From Azorinus chamasolen (lineage: Eukaryota; Mollusca; Bivalvia; Cardiida; Solecurtidae), in assembly GCA_963576725.1 (NCBI GenBank), contig OY755237.1, positions 52,791,674 to 52,855,673 of the forward strand: DNA of 64,000 nt, written 5' to 3'. Made by a program: the position numbers and the translations under genes. The notes under the pieces are model-generated. The model worked only from the letters and a program-made list of their open reading frames with translations. It had not been told where the DNA came from and made no database searches. Below are positions 21,587-33,389 of this stretch, one piece after another. The first letter of the stretch is position 1. Each line of letters starts with the position of its first letter.

Positions 21587-23896
21587 CTAAATTAAAAATA
21601 TTACCATAATTTACTACTCTTAATATTTGGACAGAAATAGTGCAGACACAGATCAAACTTCTCTGTAACTCTTTCCTTCATATGAACATCTTTACACACC
21701 TTTGCAAAAAGACTTAACCCAGTTCAGACAGCTCCTGAAGGAGTCTTCTGATCAGGGTCTACTCTGTTTGCATATGGTATGATAAAGATATGATTCTACA
21801 GTTTCAGCCTGAGACAAAATGTCCTGTGTCCATTCTAAATGTTAATCTAGTCAACTGTAATGTTAACAATATGTCTGACATGAATACTCAACAGGGAAAG
21901 GTTTAACCCTTTAATCCATGAATATTTATGCAAGAAATAATGATGCTATGGATACTACATCTAATTAGATTCATCTTTATAATGGCATATGAACACAGGA
22001 TATTTTGGCCATAGCAAAAACTGTAGAATCAGGACTACATTATATTATAAGCAAACAGAACAGACCCTGATCTGGGTCTACTCTGTTTGCAAAGGCATAA
22101 AAAGGCATATTTATGGAGTAAACGATTATGGAGCAATTTGATTGGAGTCTACACACACTAATTGTTTCTGCATTAACATACCAACGCTTTTTTCACACCT
22201 TTTCAAACAGAGAAGATCCAGATCAGATGGCTCCTGTATGAGCCATCTGATCAGGGTCTGCTTTGTTTGCTTACGATATTATGAAAAGGTGTTCATGTGA
22301 AGGAAAGGGTTAATATTAATACCAGCATTATTTCTTACATGAAGATTCATGAGGTAAAGGGCTAATATCGATACCTGCATTATTACTTACATGAATATTC
22401 ATGAGATAAAGGGGCTAATATCGATACCAGCATTATTTCTTACATGAATGTTCATGAGATAAAGGGCTAATATAGATACCAGCATTATTTCTTACTTGAA
22501 TATTCATGAGGTAAAGGGCTAATATTTATTGTCATTATTATATGCATGACTATTTGTAAGTTGATGGGATTAACAAAGTTTTGTATGGACAAACAAAATG
22601 TACAGTATGTTGAGTGGTCCTTCGGACTGAAAGTAGACTATAATTAGGTCCTTTACTTTTTTTTTACTTTTACAAACGTTAGTTTAGATTCTTTTGTCAC
22701 ATGGCAACTGTTAAAACTGCATAACAGCCAGTTTGACTTTTAACCCTTTCCTTCATAATTTTTTCGCACCGTTTTCACAAATCAGAGGAACCCTCAGACC
22801 ATTGTTTGTCCTTCTAATCTTCATGCAACTTTAATCCTTTCAAACTGAATGCACTAGAATCTGTAGTTAACCCTGATTACTCCATAAATATGCCTCTTTG
22901 TGCCTTTGTGAACAGAGGAGACCCAGATCATGGTCCGCTCTGTTTTCATATGGAATTATATAGATCTGATTCTACAGTTTTGTCAAAGCATTAGAAAGTC
23001 ACTTGAAAATTTTACATTATAAAAATTCAGTGAATGAATATTTATGATGTCATTATTAATTCTCTTACACGAATATTGATTAGATAAAGTGTTAAACAAT
23101 ATATTGATAACCTCTACAAATGGTATAGATTAACATTAAAGAAGCCCAGTTTTTCAACTTCATATCAGAGACATGGACATTTTGACATTCTGACTTTTGT
23201 TTAAAGAAAAAATTATTTAACACATTCCCTCCTAGTGACGCATTTTGGCAACTCTATAAAAGTCACATTTTGAAACCACTGTCAGATAAATAGAGCTTTT
23301 CTCTAGTAAATGCTCCTTTTTGTTAGATTTATTCAAAGAGGTTGTGTCTAAATATAGCCTAGGAGGGAATGAGTTAAGCTTCCACCTGTTTAACCCATAC
23401 CTTCCTAGGCTATTTTTAGTTCCAACTTCTTTGAATTAATCTACAGAAAAGGAGCATTAGCTAAAGAAATGGAAAGTTTTAGAATTTTGTAGTTTGAAAC
23501 AATTGTGATAAATAGAGCATTTAACAAATGCTATATTTATCACAATACAAATGTAGTTTCAACAGGTGACTTTTGCAGAGGTGTCAAAAGGGGCTAATAT
23601 GAGGGAATATACATGTATTCCCTCCTAGACTATTTTTAGACCCAACCTCTTTGAACAAATCTATTAAATATAGAAAAGGAGAATTTGTGAATTGTATAGT
23701 TTTGAAATCATTGTGATAAATGGAGCATTTGCTCCTATGGAGCAAATGCTCTATTCATCACAATGGTTTCAAAATGTGACTTTTGCAGAGGTGTCAAATG
23801 CGTCACTATGAGGGAATGTGTTAAGAGAGCTATAATTAAAACCTTTGAAGAGAGGTTCTACAGTGTTGCATGTTGAAAAAAACAATGATCACTCAC
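21587..23896. repeat. Intron between exons 16 and 15: MITEs, a 51-bp repeat and a SINE tail
   Basis: Family-C copies at about 21670-21903, 21904-22122 and 22150-22311. About four units of 51 bp (AAAGGGCTAATATCGATACC...) at 22309-22524, grown from a family-C end. SINE 3' part at 22560-22672 (GTCCTTCGGACTGAAAGTAG). Family-A copies at 23218-23376 (reversed), 23391-23610 and 23617-23823. Confidence 0.7.
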
Positions 23897-24020
23897 TTCT
23901 GTGATAACAAATGTGATCTTTACAGGAGGGTCTAAGTTGTCATAGGAAACTCCCGACACATCTGTAACTTGCAGTGAGACCACGTCCGAACCAATAACAT
24001 ATTCTGCAGCTGAGATTGTT
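23897..24020 (-). CDS. aGPCR exon 15: GAIN subdomain B beta-strands
   Basis: 124 nt. Acceptor acattcttgacag, donor gtgagt. Translation TISAAEYVIGSDVVSLQVTD then VSGVSYDNLDPPVKITFVIT E. Alternating hydrophobic residues and the 'LDPPVKITF' motif match the canonical GAIN 'L..PV.I.F' strand just before the first GPS cysteine. Confidence 0.93.
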
Positions 24021-24116
24021 CTGTCAAGAATGTAAAAAAACCATTAGCAGTGTTTTTGAGACCATATTTAAAATATTTTCAAGTTCAGCACCTTTTTTTA
24101 ACTACAAACACTGTAC

Positions 24117-24489
24117 AGTAAAACCCCTCTAAATTATAGTAGAGAAGAATTTAGACAGGTGTCTGCTTAACCCATTACCTCATAGACTATTTTTAGATCC
24201 AACCTCTTTGAATAAATCTACCAAAAAGGAGCATTCACTAGAGAAAAGGAAATTTTTAGAATTTTGTAGTTGTGAAACCATTGTGATAAATAGAGCATTT
24301 GCTCCTGAGGAGCCAATGCTCTATTTATCACAATGGTTTCAAAAAGTGACTTTTACAGAGGCGTAGAAAGGCGTATTTATGGAGGAAAGGGTTTAAGCAT
24401 GGTGAAAGCTCCTAGAGGTGCCTGCCACCTGTCTCCAAGATTGATATTTATACTATATTGAATGTCAGGTTTCGAGGGGTTTTACTGTA
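24117..24489. mobile_element. Family-D MITE containing a nested family-A MITE
   Basis: Outer element runs from CAGTAAAACCCCTCTAAATT to ..GAGGGGTTTTACTG. Inside it at about 24173-24392 is a family-A element (TTAACCCATTACCTCATAGA ... GGAGGAAAGGGTTTAA). This is the reverse nesting order of 9493-9912, so families A and D overlapped in activity. Confidence 0.82.
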
Positions 24490-24504
24490 CTGTAAATCCT
24501 GTTT

Positions 24505-24948
24505 AACCCTTTCCTCCAGGAATATTCATGACAGAAATGACATCATGAATATTAATTGCGTTAATTTGTTATAATAACATATTGACACAGGAATTTTGGC
24601 AGAAACAATAGAATCAAATGTACATATTGACACAGGAATTTTGGCCATGGCAGAAACAATAGAATCAAATGTACATATTGGCACAGGAATTTTCGGCCAT
24701 GGCAGAAACAATAGAATCAAATGTACACATTGACACAGGAATTTCGGCCATGGCAGAAACAATAGAATCAAATGTACATATTGACACAGGAATTTCGGCC
24801 ATGGCAGAAACAGTAGAATCATAAGTATATTATATCATAAGCAAACAGAGCAGACCCTGATCAGACAGCTCTTATAGGAGCTGTTTTATCTGGGTCTACT
24901 CTGTTTGCAAAGGCGTAGAAAAGTGTATTTATGGAGTAAAGGGTTAAA
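24505..24948. mobile_element. Family-C MITE with internally expanded 52-bp repeat
   Basis: TTAACCCTTTCCTCCAGGAA at the left and ..GGAGTAAAGGGTTAA at the right. A segment (ACACAGGAATTTTGGCCATG + GCAGAAACAATAGAATCAAATGTACATATTG type) that is single in other family-C copies is repeated five times at about 24580-24820. Confidence 0.85.
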
Positions 24949-25114
24949 CATATTGACATCATGAATATCAATTAGATTAATTGTTTATAAATATCACATG
25001 GACACAGGGTGTTTTGGCCATGGTGTAGAATCATATCTATATTATATTATGAACAACCAGAGCAGAACATGATCAGATGGCTCCTACAGAAACAATCTGA
25101 TCCAGGCTCCAATA

Positions 25115-26160
25115 TGTTATAAAGCTTTTTGCTTGAGTCTGAGACCATTCTCAAGCATCTGACTGGTCAAATTCTGAGCTTGCCTAGTTTGTTACAGGAC
25201 AAAATGACAAAAAAAACCACTCAAGTTCAAAGGGAGACAATTCTACAATACCTGGCATTAAACAATATAATTGTGTCTTACATATCTACTATTCATGGTT
25301 ATTATGTATGTCAAATATAAATTCAATAACTTTTAGTTTTCGACACCAACTACCAATGTTACAGGCCCAAATGCCAAAAATACCCAAAGTTCAAAGGGAG
25401 ATAATTCTGCAATACCTGCAGCTAAACAATGAAAAGTGCGCACTGCACATCTATTAATCATGGTTATTATGCATGCCAAATATAAATTTAAAAACTATTG
25501 ATATTGAAGGCGGAGTTTGCGACACCAGCTACCCATGTTACATGCCAAAATGACAAAAAAATACTCAAGGTTCAAGGGGAGATACTTCTGCAATGCCCTG
25601 TGGTAAACACATAGAATTTGTGTCTTGCACATCTACTATATGTTGTTATTATGTATGGCAAGTATCAATTCAACAACTATCAACTGAAGGAGCAGTTTGC
25701 ATACCCATATTTCAAGCCAAAATGACAATAATTACTCAAATTTCAATTCTGCAATACAAGGTGCTAAACACACGAAAATTGCATCCTGCATATCTACTAT
25801 TCATGGTTATTACATACACCAAATATAAAACAAGAGCAATGCAAGCGGGTTCAAACGCTCATCTGTCGTCATTGTCAAGATGAACATGCATACCAAAAAT
25901 GAAGGTTGTAAATGAAAAATTGAAAAAAGTTATGGTCAATGTTAAGATTTCAGACGATGACAACAACAATGACGCAGACGCCGAAGTTACGACAATAGCT
26001 CATGATTTCTTCGAAACAGATGTGGTAATGAATAACTTCCAAATTGAAGGAGAAGTTTATGACACCAACTTCCCATGTTCAGACTACCTGACAGACAGCC
26101 CGACTAACAAGGTGATTTCAATATACCCCCTCACACTTTGTGGGGGTAAAAAAAACAGAT
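25115..26160. mobile_element. Tandem-core element, about 175-bp units
   Basis: Repeated AATTCTGCAATACCTGGCAT, ATCTACTATTCATGGTTATT and TTGAAGGAGGAGTTTGCGAC-type blocks, about four to five units. Tail ..CTGACAGACAGCCCGACTAA and a CCCCCTCACAC..TGTGGGGG hairpin. Related copies at 28195-28570 and 31590-32530. A short separate repeat (AACAAGAGCAATGCAAGCGG, 25827-26010) is inserted near the end. Confidence 0.7.
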
Positions 26161-26970
26161 GGTTGCTTATACATGTATCATGGCAAGAGTAAAGAAAAAA
26201 GTACCACTAGGAGCTGTCTGCATCACTTTCAACATGCCTTGCACTACCACCTGTTTAACCCATTCCTCCATAGGCTATTTTTAGACCCAACTTCTTTAAC
26301 CCTTTCCTCCATAGGCTATTTTTTAGATCCAACCTCTTTGGATGCATCTACCGAAAAGGAGCATTAACTAGAGAAAAAGAAATTTTTAGAATTTTTTAAT
26401 TTGAAACCATTGTGATAAATAGAGCATTTGCTCCTATAGGAGCAAATGCTCTATTTATCACAATGGTTTCTAAAAGTGGTTATTACAGAGGCATAGAAAG
26501 GCGTATTTATGGAGGAAAGGGTTAAAGACCTAAAATTAGACATCTTTTTAACTCTTTGCATACTAGCAGTGACTGTGATAATGTAGCGTCTTATCAGGAT
26601 CCAAAATATTTGACACTTTGACCAGATTTTTGCAAGAAAAATGAGAGAAATTTTATATAAAGAATTGAAGCGGACAATAATTGCTGTAGACAAAAAATTA
26701 CTAAGCCTGCAATGAGTTAAGGGCTGCTTAACAGATTCCCTCCTAGTGACGCATTTTGTAGCCCCTGAAAAAGTCTCATTTTGAAACCATTGCGATAAAT
26801 AGAGCATTTGCAGCTGAGGAGCAAATGCTCTATTTATCACAATGGTTTCAGAACTACACAGTTCCAAAATTTTCCTTTTCTATAGTAAATGCTCCTTTTC
26901 GGTAGATTCATTCAAAGAGGTTGGATCTAAAAATAGCCTATGAGGTCATGGATTAAGACAGGTTCTACTG
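26161..26970. repeat. MITE cluster before the SINE
   Basis: 26250-26300 is a family-A stub. 26300-26525 is a complete family-A element with a long perfect central hairpin. 26549-26718 is family E (TTAACTCTTTGCATACTAGC...GCAATGAGTTAA). 26727-26955 is a reversed family-A copy. Confidence 0.75.
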
Positions 26971-26972
26971 TA

Positions 26973-27284
26973 GGTGGCGGTGGTCTAGTGGTAACGTGCT
27001 TGACTATCAGTCTGGAGGTCCGGGGTTCAAATCTCGGTCCCACCCGGAAATTTCAGAGACGCTTTTCCGTGTCTCCCACCCACATATCCTCTCCACCCAG
27101 GGGTTAAAATAGGTATCTGTGAGGGTCACTTGCCGGTACTGCGGCTGCATGATTGCACCATATGTTAGCAGTGCTCAATATTGTAGGCCGATGACTCAAT
27201 GACCAGGGGAGTAAATGTACAGTCGGCTGAGCGGTCATTCGGACTGAAAGTAGACTATAACTAGGTACTTTAGATTTTTTTTTT
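26973..27284 (+). mobile_element. tRNA-derived SINE, full-length copy 1
   Basis: Begins GGTGGCGGTGGTCTAGTGGT (A box TGGTCTAGTGG) with a B box GGGTTCAAATC about 45 bp later, as in an RNA polymerase III promoter. A tRNA-unrelated body follows (TACTGCGGCTGCATGATTGC, ATATTGTAGGCCGATGACTC) and a 3' end GGACTGAAAGTAGACTATAA with a T-rich tail. Confidence 0.88.
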
Positions 27285-27320
27285 TACAATAATTTTAGGA
27301 CCTCCCTATAATGTACTCAC

Positions 27321-27396
27321 TCTTCCACAGATTTCCTAGGCTCAAGCAGTTTATCTATCGAGGGGTAATATGCACCTCCAATACAATGACCATCAC
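27321..27396 (-). CDS. aGPCR exon 14: GAIN domain
   Basis: 76 nt with 2-base overhangs at both ends. Acceptor attgtttaacag, donor gtgagt. Translation DGHCIGGAYYPSIDKLLEPR then KSVE(E). Links the IPSNTL strand of exon 13 to the next strand in exon 15. Confidence 0.87.
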
Positions 27397-29102
27397 CTGT
27401 TAAACAATCATAAGTTACCCATTTGAATATTAATAAACATATTTTAGTAAGCAAGTGTTGTAGACTGTTTCAGTTCTCATTATTTTTATTCAGCAGATGA
27501 AGTATTACAGTACGGATGGGATTAATCTGATTTTTTAATTTCCTGAATTGCAAGTTGTTATAAAATCTGTGAAAATGTCTATCGTAACCTTTTCCCTCAT
27601 AACAAACTTGTTTTCACAAATTAGCTAACAGAGTAGACCCAGATCAGATGGCTTCTATAGGAGCCGTATGACCAGGGTCAGTTCTGTTTGCTAACGGAAT
27701 TTGAAAGATGTTTCTTTAGTGTCCAACATGGCTACAATGTTCCACCTTCCATAGTTCATTATAACTATTTTGTCCATGAATATTCAGTAGGTATTGAAAT
27801 TTATAATAAATATAGAACAGGGAAAGGGTAATTAACAAGCAGTGTGTAAATTCTTTACTTAACAGATACACTTTTTAATGCCTTTACAAACTGAGCTATA
27901 TGATCTAAGTCTACTCTGCTAGCAATTGGAACTAGAACTATCACGAAAGGTGATGAATACCCCTGCACGGTAGCCTCAATAGCAAGTACAAGGGCTGATT
28001 ATCCCATTTCCTCATATTGACAGCTTTCTAAAAGTCACCTTCTGAAACCATTGTGATACATAAAGCATTTGTATCACAATGGTTTCAAAACTACACAATT
28101 CTAAAAAAAAATCCTTTTCTATAGTAAATGCTCATTTTCGGTAGATTTATTCAAAGAGTTTGGGTCTAAAAATAGCCTATGAGGGAAAGGGTTAAGCAAC
28201 TACCCATGATACAAATTGTGTCTCGGCACATCTACCATTTGTGGTTATTATTATTATGTATGCCAAGTATCAATTCAACAACTTTCAAATTGAAGAACTA
28301 ACCATATTTTTGCCAAAATGACAAGAAAGACTCAAAGTTCAAGGGGAGATATTTCTGCAATGCCTGACAGTAAACACATGAAAATTGTGTCTTGTACATC
28401 TGCTATTTGTGGTTATTATGTATGGCAAGTATCAATTCAATAACTTTCAGGAGGAGTTAGCGACACAAACTACCCATGTTTAAAGGCGGACCGACGGACT
28501 GCCCGACCCACAGACCACCAGAGTGATTCCAGTATACTCTCTCAAACGTTGTTTGTGGGGGTATAATAACAAAGATATCTGATTCTAGAGTTTCTGAAAT
28601 GGCAAAAACAATTCCCCTGTTCAATGGCCATTAGAAATAATTAGGTAAGGAATATTCATGAAGTCACGAGTTGTCAAATTGTATAAATATTTATGAGGAA
28701 TGGGTTAATGCCTAATACAAGCCAAATTTTTAACCCTTTCCTTCATACAGAAACCTTTTCAATAAAAAAAAAACTTTCCTTAGGTTTCAAAACTACAAAC
28801 TTCTAAAAAAAATATTTTCTCTAGTAAATGCACCTTTTCAGTAGATTTATTCAAAGAGGTTGGGTCTATAAATAGCCTAGGAGGGAATGGGTTAAATCCA
28901 GATGAGACACTGAGTAACTAGGCATCTCATCAGGATCCAAACTGTTTGTCACTCGTCAGGATCCAAACTGTTTGTAACTCTGACAGAAATGGAAGAAAAT
29001 ATAGTTTTTAGAATCGAGACAGATGTCACTGCATATCTCAACATCTCCACACAAATAATTTATTATATTTCTACCATAATTTTACCAAATGTTAAAACTC
29101 AC
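27397..29102. repeat. Intron between exons 14 and 13
   Basis: 27588-27830 family-B MITE. 28000-28193 reversed family-A MITE with shortened hairpin. 28195-28570 short copy of the 175-bp tandem-core element with GACCGACGGACTGCCCGACC tail. 28729-28893 family-A end pair with a deleted centre. 28900-29060 family-E fragments. Confidence 0.7.
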
Positions 29103-29225
29103 CTGTATTGGCCAAGGTGTTTGATGGTATTTCTATTAGTGCTTTGGTTGCATTTATAGAAACTGCAGCATCATTCAATGTCGGAAATACAAATGTCTCT
29201 CCTGCGGACTTGCCATATTCAATTA
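29103..29225 (-). CDS. aGPCR exon 13: GAIN domain
   Basis: 123 nt. Acceptor gtctgttttccag, donor gtgagt. Translation IEYGKSAGETFVFPTLNDAA then VSINATKALIEIPSNTLANT(G). Includes one sequon (Asn-Ala-Thr). The 'E-IPSNTL' motif resembles the typical I-P-x-x-x-L strand of GAIN subdomain B. Confidence 0.9.
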
Positions 29226-30669
29226 CTGGAAAACAGACATACTTTAACCCTTTACTCCATGAATACGCCTTTCAACGCCTGTGAAAACACAGTAGATCCA
29301 GATCAGATGGCTCCTATAGGAGCCGTCTAATCAGGGTCTGCTCTGTTTGCACAGGTGTTGAAAGGCATATTCATGGAGTAAATAATACAATATAGCTAAG
29401 TTTCTGCCATCTTCCTGTGTCCATGTCAAATTAATCTAATTAGTATTGATGATTTCTAACATGAATGAACATGGATGAAGGGTTATAAATGAACTAAACA
29501 ATTTGCACTGTATTAACCCTTTACTTAATGAATATTCATGAAAGAAATTAATACTAAGTAGATGACTTTTTGGCTATGGCAGAAACTATTGAATCAAATC
29601 TATATAATATCGCTCTGTAAGCAAACAGGAGCCATCTGATTTGGATCTACCCTTTTGCAAAGTCATTACAAGATTACCGGTATGATCTATTTATAGCTCC
29701 TGTGACATAATTATGAAGCAGACTCGGATTATTTATAACAACAGCATCGCATGTAGATGAGATGCCAATGTTCTTCTGTTCAATTGTAGCCACCAATATT
29801 AAATTTAAAATGAATGGTAAGGATGACAATGAATGACAACAACACGGAAGCCGGAGTTACAACAATAGCTAATATGTTTTCCTTTGAAAAACAGACAAGC
29901 TAAAATCTGATAATGGGTCCCCCCTGTGAATTCATTGAAAATCCGGTCAGTGCTTTAGGAGATGTTGTTTAAAGAAATTGTTGACAATGAACAACAACAT
30001 GATGGACAATGGACACGGGGTGATCCCAATAGCTCACCTTGGCTCTTTGTGCCAAGTGAGCTAAAAATGAGTGAAGCTAGAGTTATGGTTCTTTTGTCTT
30101 CTCATGATTAAAACATATGAAATTAATCTGAAATCTGTCATGCAAATAAAAGTTATAGTTAGAACAATACCCAACAGCCATTTTGGCAATTATATTGAGC
30201 TGACAGCAAGTGGGCTTGACAACAGTTTATCATCAGATCTAACAAATAGTGCAGACCCTAATCAGATATCAAACGAGACAGATGATCTCTCAGTAGACAC
30301 ACATAGTCATGTTCAATCCGGCATAGTGGTCCTAACATTGTGGTCCTAACATTGTGGTCCTAACATTGATTCAGTTGAGTACTTACTAGGCTGGTTCTAC
30401 ACTTTCTACAAAATCCTAAATAACATATTTCCATTGTGACTTTATACATGTATATGTTATCCCATTCCTGCATATTGACTCCTTTTGATGCCTCTGTAAA
30501 AATCACTTTTGGAAAGCATTCTGATAAATAGAGCACTTGCTCTTATGGAGCAAATGCTCTATTTATCACAATGCTTTCAAATCTACACAAATCTAAAAAA
30601 AGAAGATCCTGATCAGAGGACTTATAGGAGCAATCTGATCTGAGTCAACTCTGCAAATATGTGAAAATG
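29226..30669. repeat. Intron between exons 13 and 12, distal part
   Basis: 29243-29385 and 29517-29700 family-C copies. 29740-30068 a short GACAACAAC...AATAGCTCACCTTGG..CCAAGTGAGCTAAAA element. 30332-30370 a 17-bp triplication (GTGGTCCTAACATT). 30470-30600 a truncated family-A hairpin followed by B/C arms (AGATCCTGATCAGAGGAC). Confidence 0.65.
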
Positions 30670-30957
30670 CTATTTCATTACATGGGTTATCTATTACATA
30701 CACAGGCTATCTATTACATACATGGGTTATCTATTACATACATGGGTTTATCTATTACATACACAGGTTATCTATTACATATGCAGGTTATCTGTAACAT
30801 ACAGTTTTATTTATCTATTACATACACAGTGTATATATTACATATACACACAAACACAGGTTATCTATTACATACACACAGGTTATCTATTACATACACA
30901 GGTTATCTATTATATACACAAGTTATCTATTACATACACAAGTTATCTTTGACATTC
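30670..30957 (-). repeat. 20-bp array made of the exon-12 donor junction
   Basis: Minus-strand unit GATAACTTGTGTATGTAATA or close variants (plus-strand TATTACATACACAGGTTATC), about 13 copies, overlapping the last 20 bases of exon 12. Copies away from the exon have CTGT in place of TTGT before gtatgt, plus small indels. Confidence 0.88.
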
Positions 30958-31064
30958 TGTGTGCTTTCACCACTTTGCAAATTGGGGCAGATTGACCCGG
31001 AAGTGGCCTCTATGACATTTTCCACCAAACCCAATACTGTTCCTCCACTTATTGGCACGTTTTC
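30938..31064 (-). CDS. aGPCR exon 12: GAIN helical segment; donor lies inside a tandem array
   Basis: 127 nt, phase 0 in, 1-base overhang out. Acceptor gcatattttgcag. Translation starts ENVPISGGTVLGLVENVIEA and ends QNVKDNL(L), leading into IEYGKS of exon 13. The donor used here is TTGT|gtatgt, the only one that joins exon 13 in frame. The last 10 exon bases and first 10 intron bases form the unit of a roughly 20-bp tandem repeat filling the adjacent intron (30670-30957), so many donor copies follow the real one. Confidence 0.82.
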
Positions 31065-32581
31065 CTGCAAAATATGCTCATAATGGTCTTTATCTTTCAC
31101 TTATTAATCTTTTTCTTCATATAAACGACTTTTCCTACTTTTGAAAACAGAGCAGACCCATAGGAGCCGTCTGATCAGGGTCTGCTCTGTTTGCTTTTGA
31201 TATAATACAGATCTGATTCTATAGTTTCTGCCTGAATAAAAATGTGCTGTGTACGTATGCCATTATGAAAATTAGCTAATAAATATGCAATATGATGTCA
31301 TTGTATCTTACATGAATATTCATAGAGTAAAGGGGAAAATGTGGAAAACCCTGTTGTCTGTGATTACCCCTTTGTATGCGGGACACAAGTAGACCCAGAT
31401 CAAAGGGCTCCTACAGGAGGGGCATATGTTATGTTACACATATAATGAGTAGCAGCAAATTGGTTTGGTTAAAAAAATATAAAAAATATTTTGCTAAAAT
31501 AGATTTCGTAAATAAGGATGTACATATAGAGGGACAAGAGCAAGACTGTATGTCTCCATCCTTATGGGGGCATATAAAGTTTAGACTAGCACTATCACCA
31601 CACAGCAGCTCTGATTGCAAATCCAAGTTTGTGTAATAGGAACAAAACACAAAAATACTCAAAGTTAAAGGGGAGAGAATTCTGTAATGCTTGCAACTAA
31701 ACATAAAATAGTTGTGTCATGCACATCTGTTATGTATGGCAAGTATCAATTCAATAACATTCAAATTGAAGGAGGAGTTTACGACACCAACTCCCCATGT
31801 TTTGTGCCAAAGTGACAAAAAATACTCGAAGTTCTAGGGCAGATAATTCTGCAAGCCCAGCGCTAAACACATGAAAGTTGCTTCTTGCACATCTATAGTA
31901 TTCATGATTATTATGTATATTGAATGAGGAGTTCAGAACACCAACTCCCCATGTTTCACAACACCAACTCCCCACGTTTCATGCCAAAATGACAAAAAAA
32001 ATCTCAAAGTTCAAAAGGAGATAATTCTGCAATGCCTATTGGTAAACACATGAAAATTGCATCTTGCACATCTAACATTCGTTGTTACCGCATTATGTAT
32101 ACCAAATATAAATTTAGTGACTTTAAAACTGAAAGAGGAGTTTGCAACACTAACTCCCAATCTTTCATACCTAAATGACCAAAACCACCCTCAAAGAGAT
32201 AATTCTGCAATGCCCAGTGGTAAACTCATCGCCCAGTGGTAAACACATCGCCCAGTGGTAAACACATGAAAATTACGTCTTGAATATCTAACATTCATAA
32301 TTCTGAAATGCCCAGTGGTAAACACATGAAAATGACGTCTTGAATATCTAACATTCCTGGTTATTATGTATACCAAATATAAATTCAATAACTTTAAAAC
32401 AGAAGGAGGAGTTTGCGACACCAACTAGCAATGTTCAAATACGGACCGACCAAACGCCCACCAGACCCACCGACAAACTGATGGGGTGACTCAAGAATAC
32501 CTCCTGAAACAAGTTTTCAGGGGGAATAATAATAGCAAACACCATATGGCATATTTTGCAGAATCATTTACAGATACTTAC
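31065..32581. repeat. Intron between exons 12 and 11
   Basis: 31093-31337 reversed family-C MITE. 31340-31590 a C scrap and unassigned AT-rich sequence. 31590-32530 tandem-core element (same family as 25115-26160) with extra short duplications (CGCCCAGTGGTAAACACAT, three times at about 32229-32270) and a GACCGACCAAACGCCCACCA tail. Confidence 0.7.
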
Positions 32582-32659
32582 TGGTTCTGTCTCTTGTATG
32601 TCTGTAAGTACTGCCAAAGTCTCAGGTTCCAATAATATATCAACAGCTTCAAATAATTT
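32582..32659 (-). CDS. aGPCR exon 11: GAIN subdomain A
   Basis: 78 nt, 26 codons, phase 0 both ends. Acceptor gtattttctag, donor gtaagt. Translation KLFEAVDILLEPETLAVLTD then IQETEP. Reads as one amphipathic helix followed by a turn, as expected in the GAIN helical subdomain. Confidence 0.85.
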
Positions 32660-33389
32660 CTAGAAAATACAATAAAACCCCTCTGAAGTGGCCACTCTAT
32701 AAATAAACATAGATATCCTTAACCCTTTCCTCCTTAGGCTATTTTTAGACCCAACCTCTTTGGATTAATCTACTGAAAAGGAGCATTAACTAGAGAAAAT
32801 ATTTTTTTTTTAATTTTGTAGTTTTGAAATCATTGTGGATCCTATGGAGCAAATGCTCTATTTATCACAATGGTTTCAAATGCTCTATTTATCACAATGG
32901 TTTCCAACAGTGACTTTTACAGAGGCGTAGAGAGGCGTATTTATGGAGGAAAGGGTTAAAAACAGGTGGATGATTAACCCTTTCCCTGTTCAATATTCAT
33001 GTTGATAATGAGATCATGAATATTTATTAACTGAATTGTTATAATATAAACTTTTCAAGGAAATTTTTTGCTTTAACAATAACTGTAGAATCAGATCTAT
33101 ATCATGTCAAAGCAAACAGAGCAGACCCTGATCAGACAACTCCTATAGGAACCATCTGATCTGGGTCTTCTCTGTTTTCAAATGCACGACAATGCATTTA
33201 TATGAGGGAATGGGTTAATTTCCTACCAATACCAGATTTCCTGAGTATATTCCAATATAAAAATTCAGCTAAGAAATATTCATAATGTCATTATTTTATT
33301 TCTTACCTGAATATTCAACAGGGAAAGGGTTAAGCTATGTATTTCATATTACTAACTGAGAATCATTTATGTACTTGTGTTAGACTTAC
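32660..33389. repeat. Intron between exons 11 and 10: two MITEs
   Basis: 32723-32955 family-A MITE (TTAA 32719-32722 and 32956-32959), with part of the right arm duplicated (TGCTCTATTTATCACAATGG twice). 32975-33213 family-C element with complete ends. 33216-33330 a short B/C end. Confidence 0.78.

Noticed and set aside
25899..26192. Open frame of 97 codons with an acidic stretch (KISDDDNNNDADAE)
   Set aside because: It lies in a dispersed repeat whose close copy at 42480-42650 has a different, broken frame; no conservation of coding.
26973..27045. tRNA-like sequence with A and B boxes
   Set aside because: It is the head of a SINE; the same head and body recur at 41751, and the sequence does not fold as a proper tRNA end.
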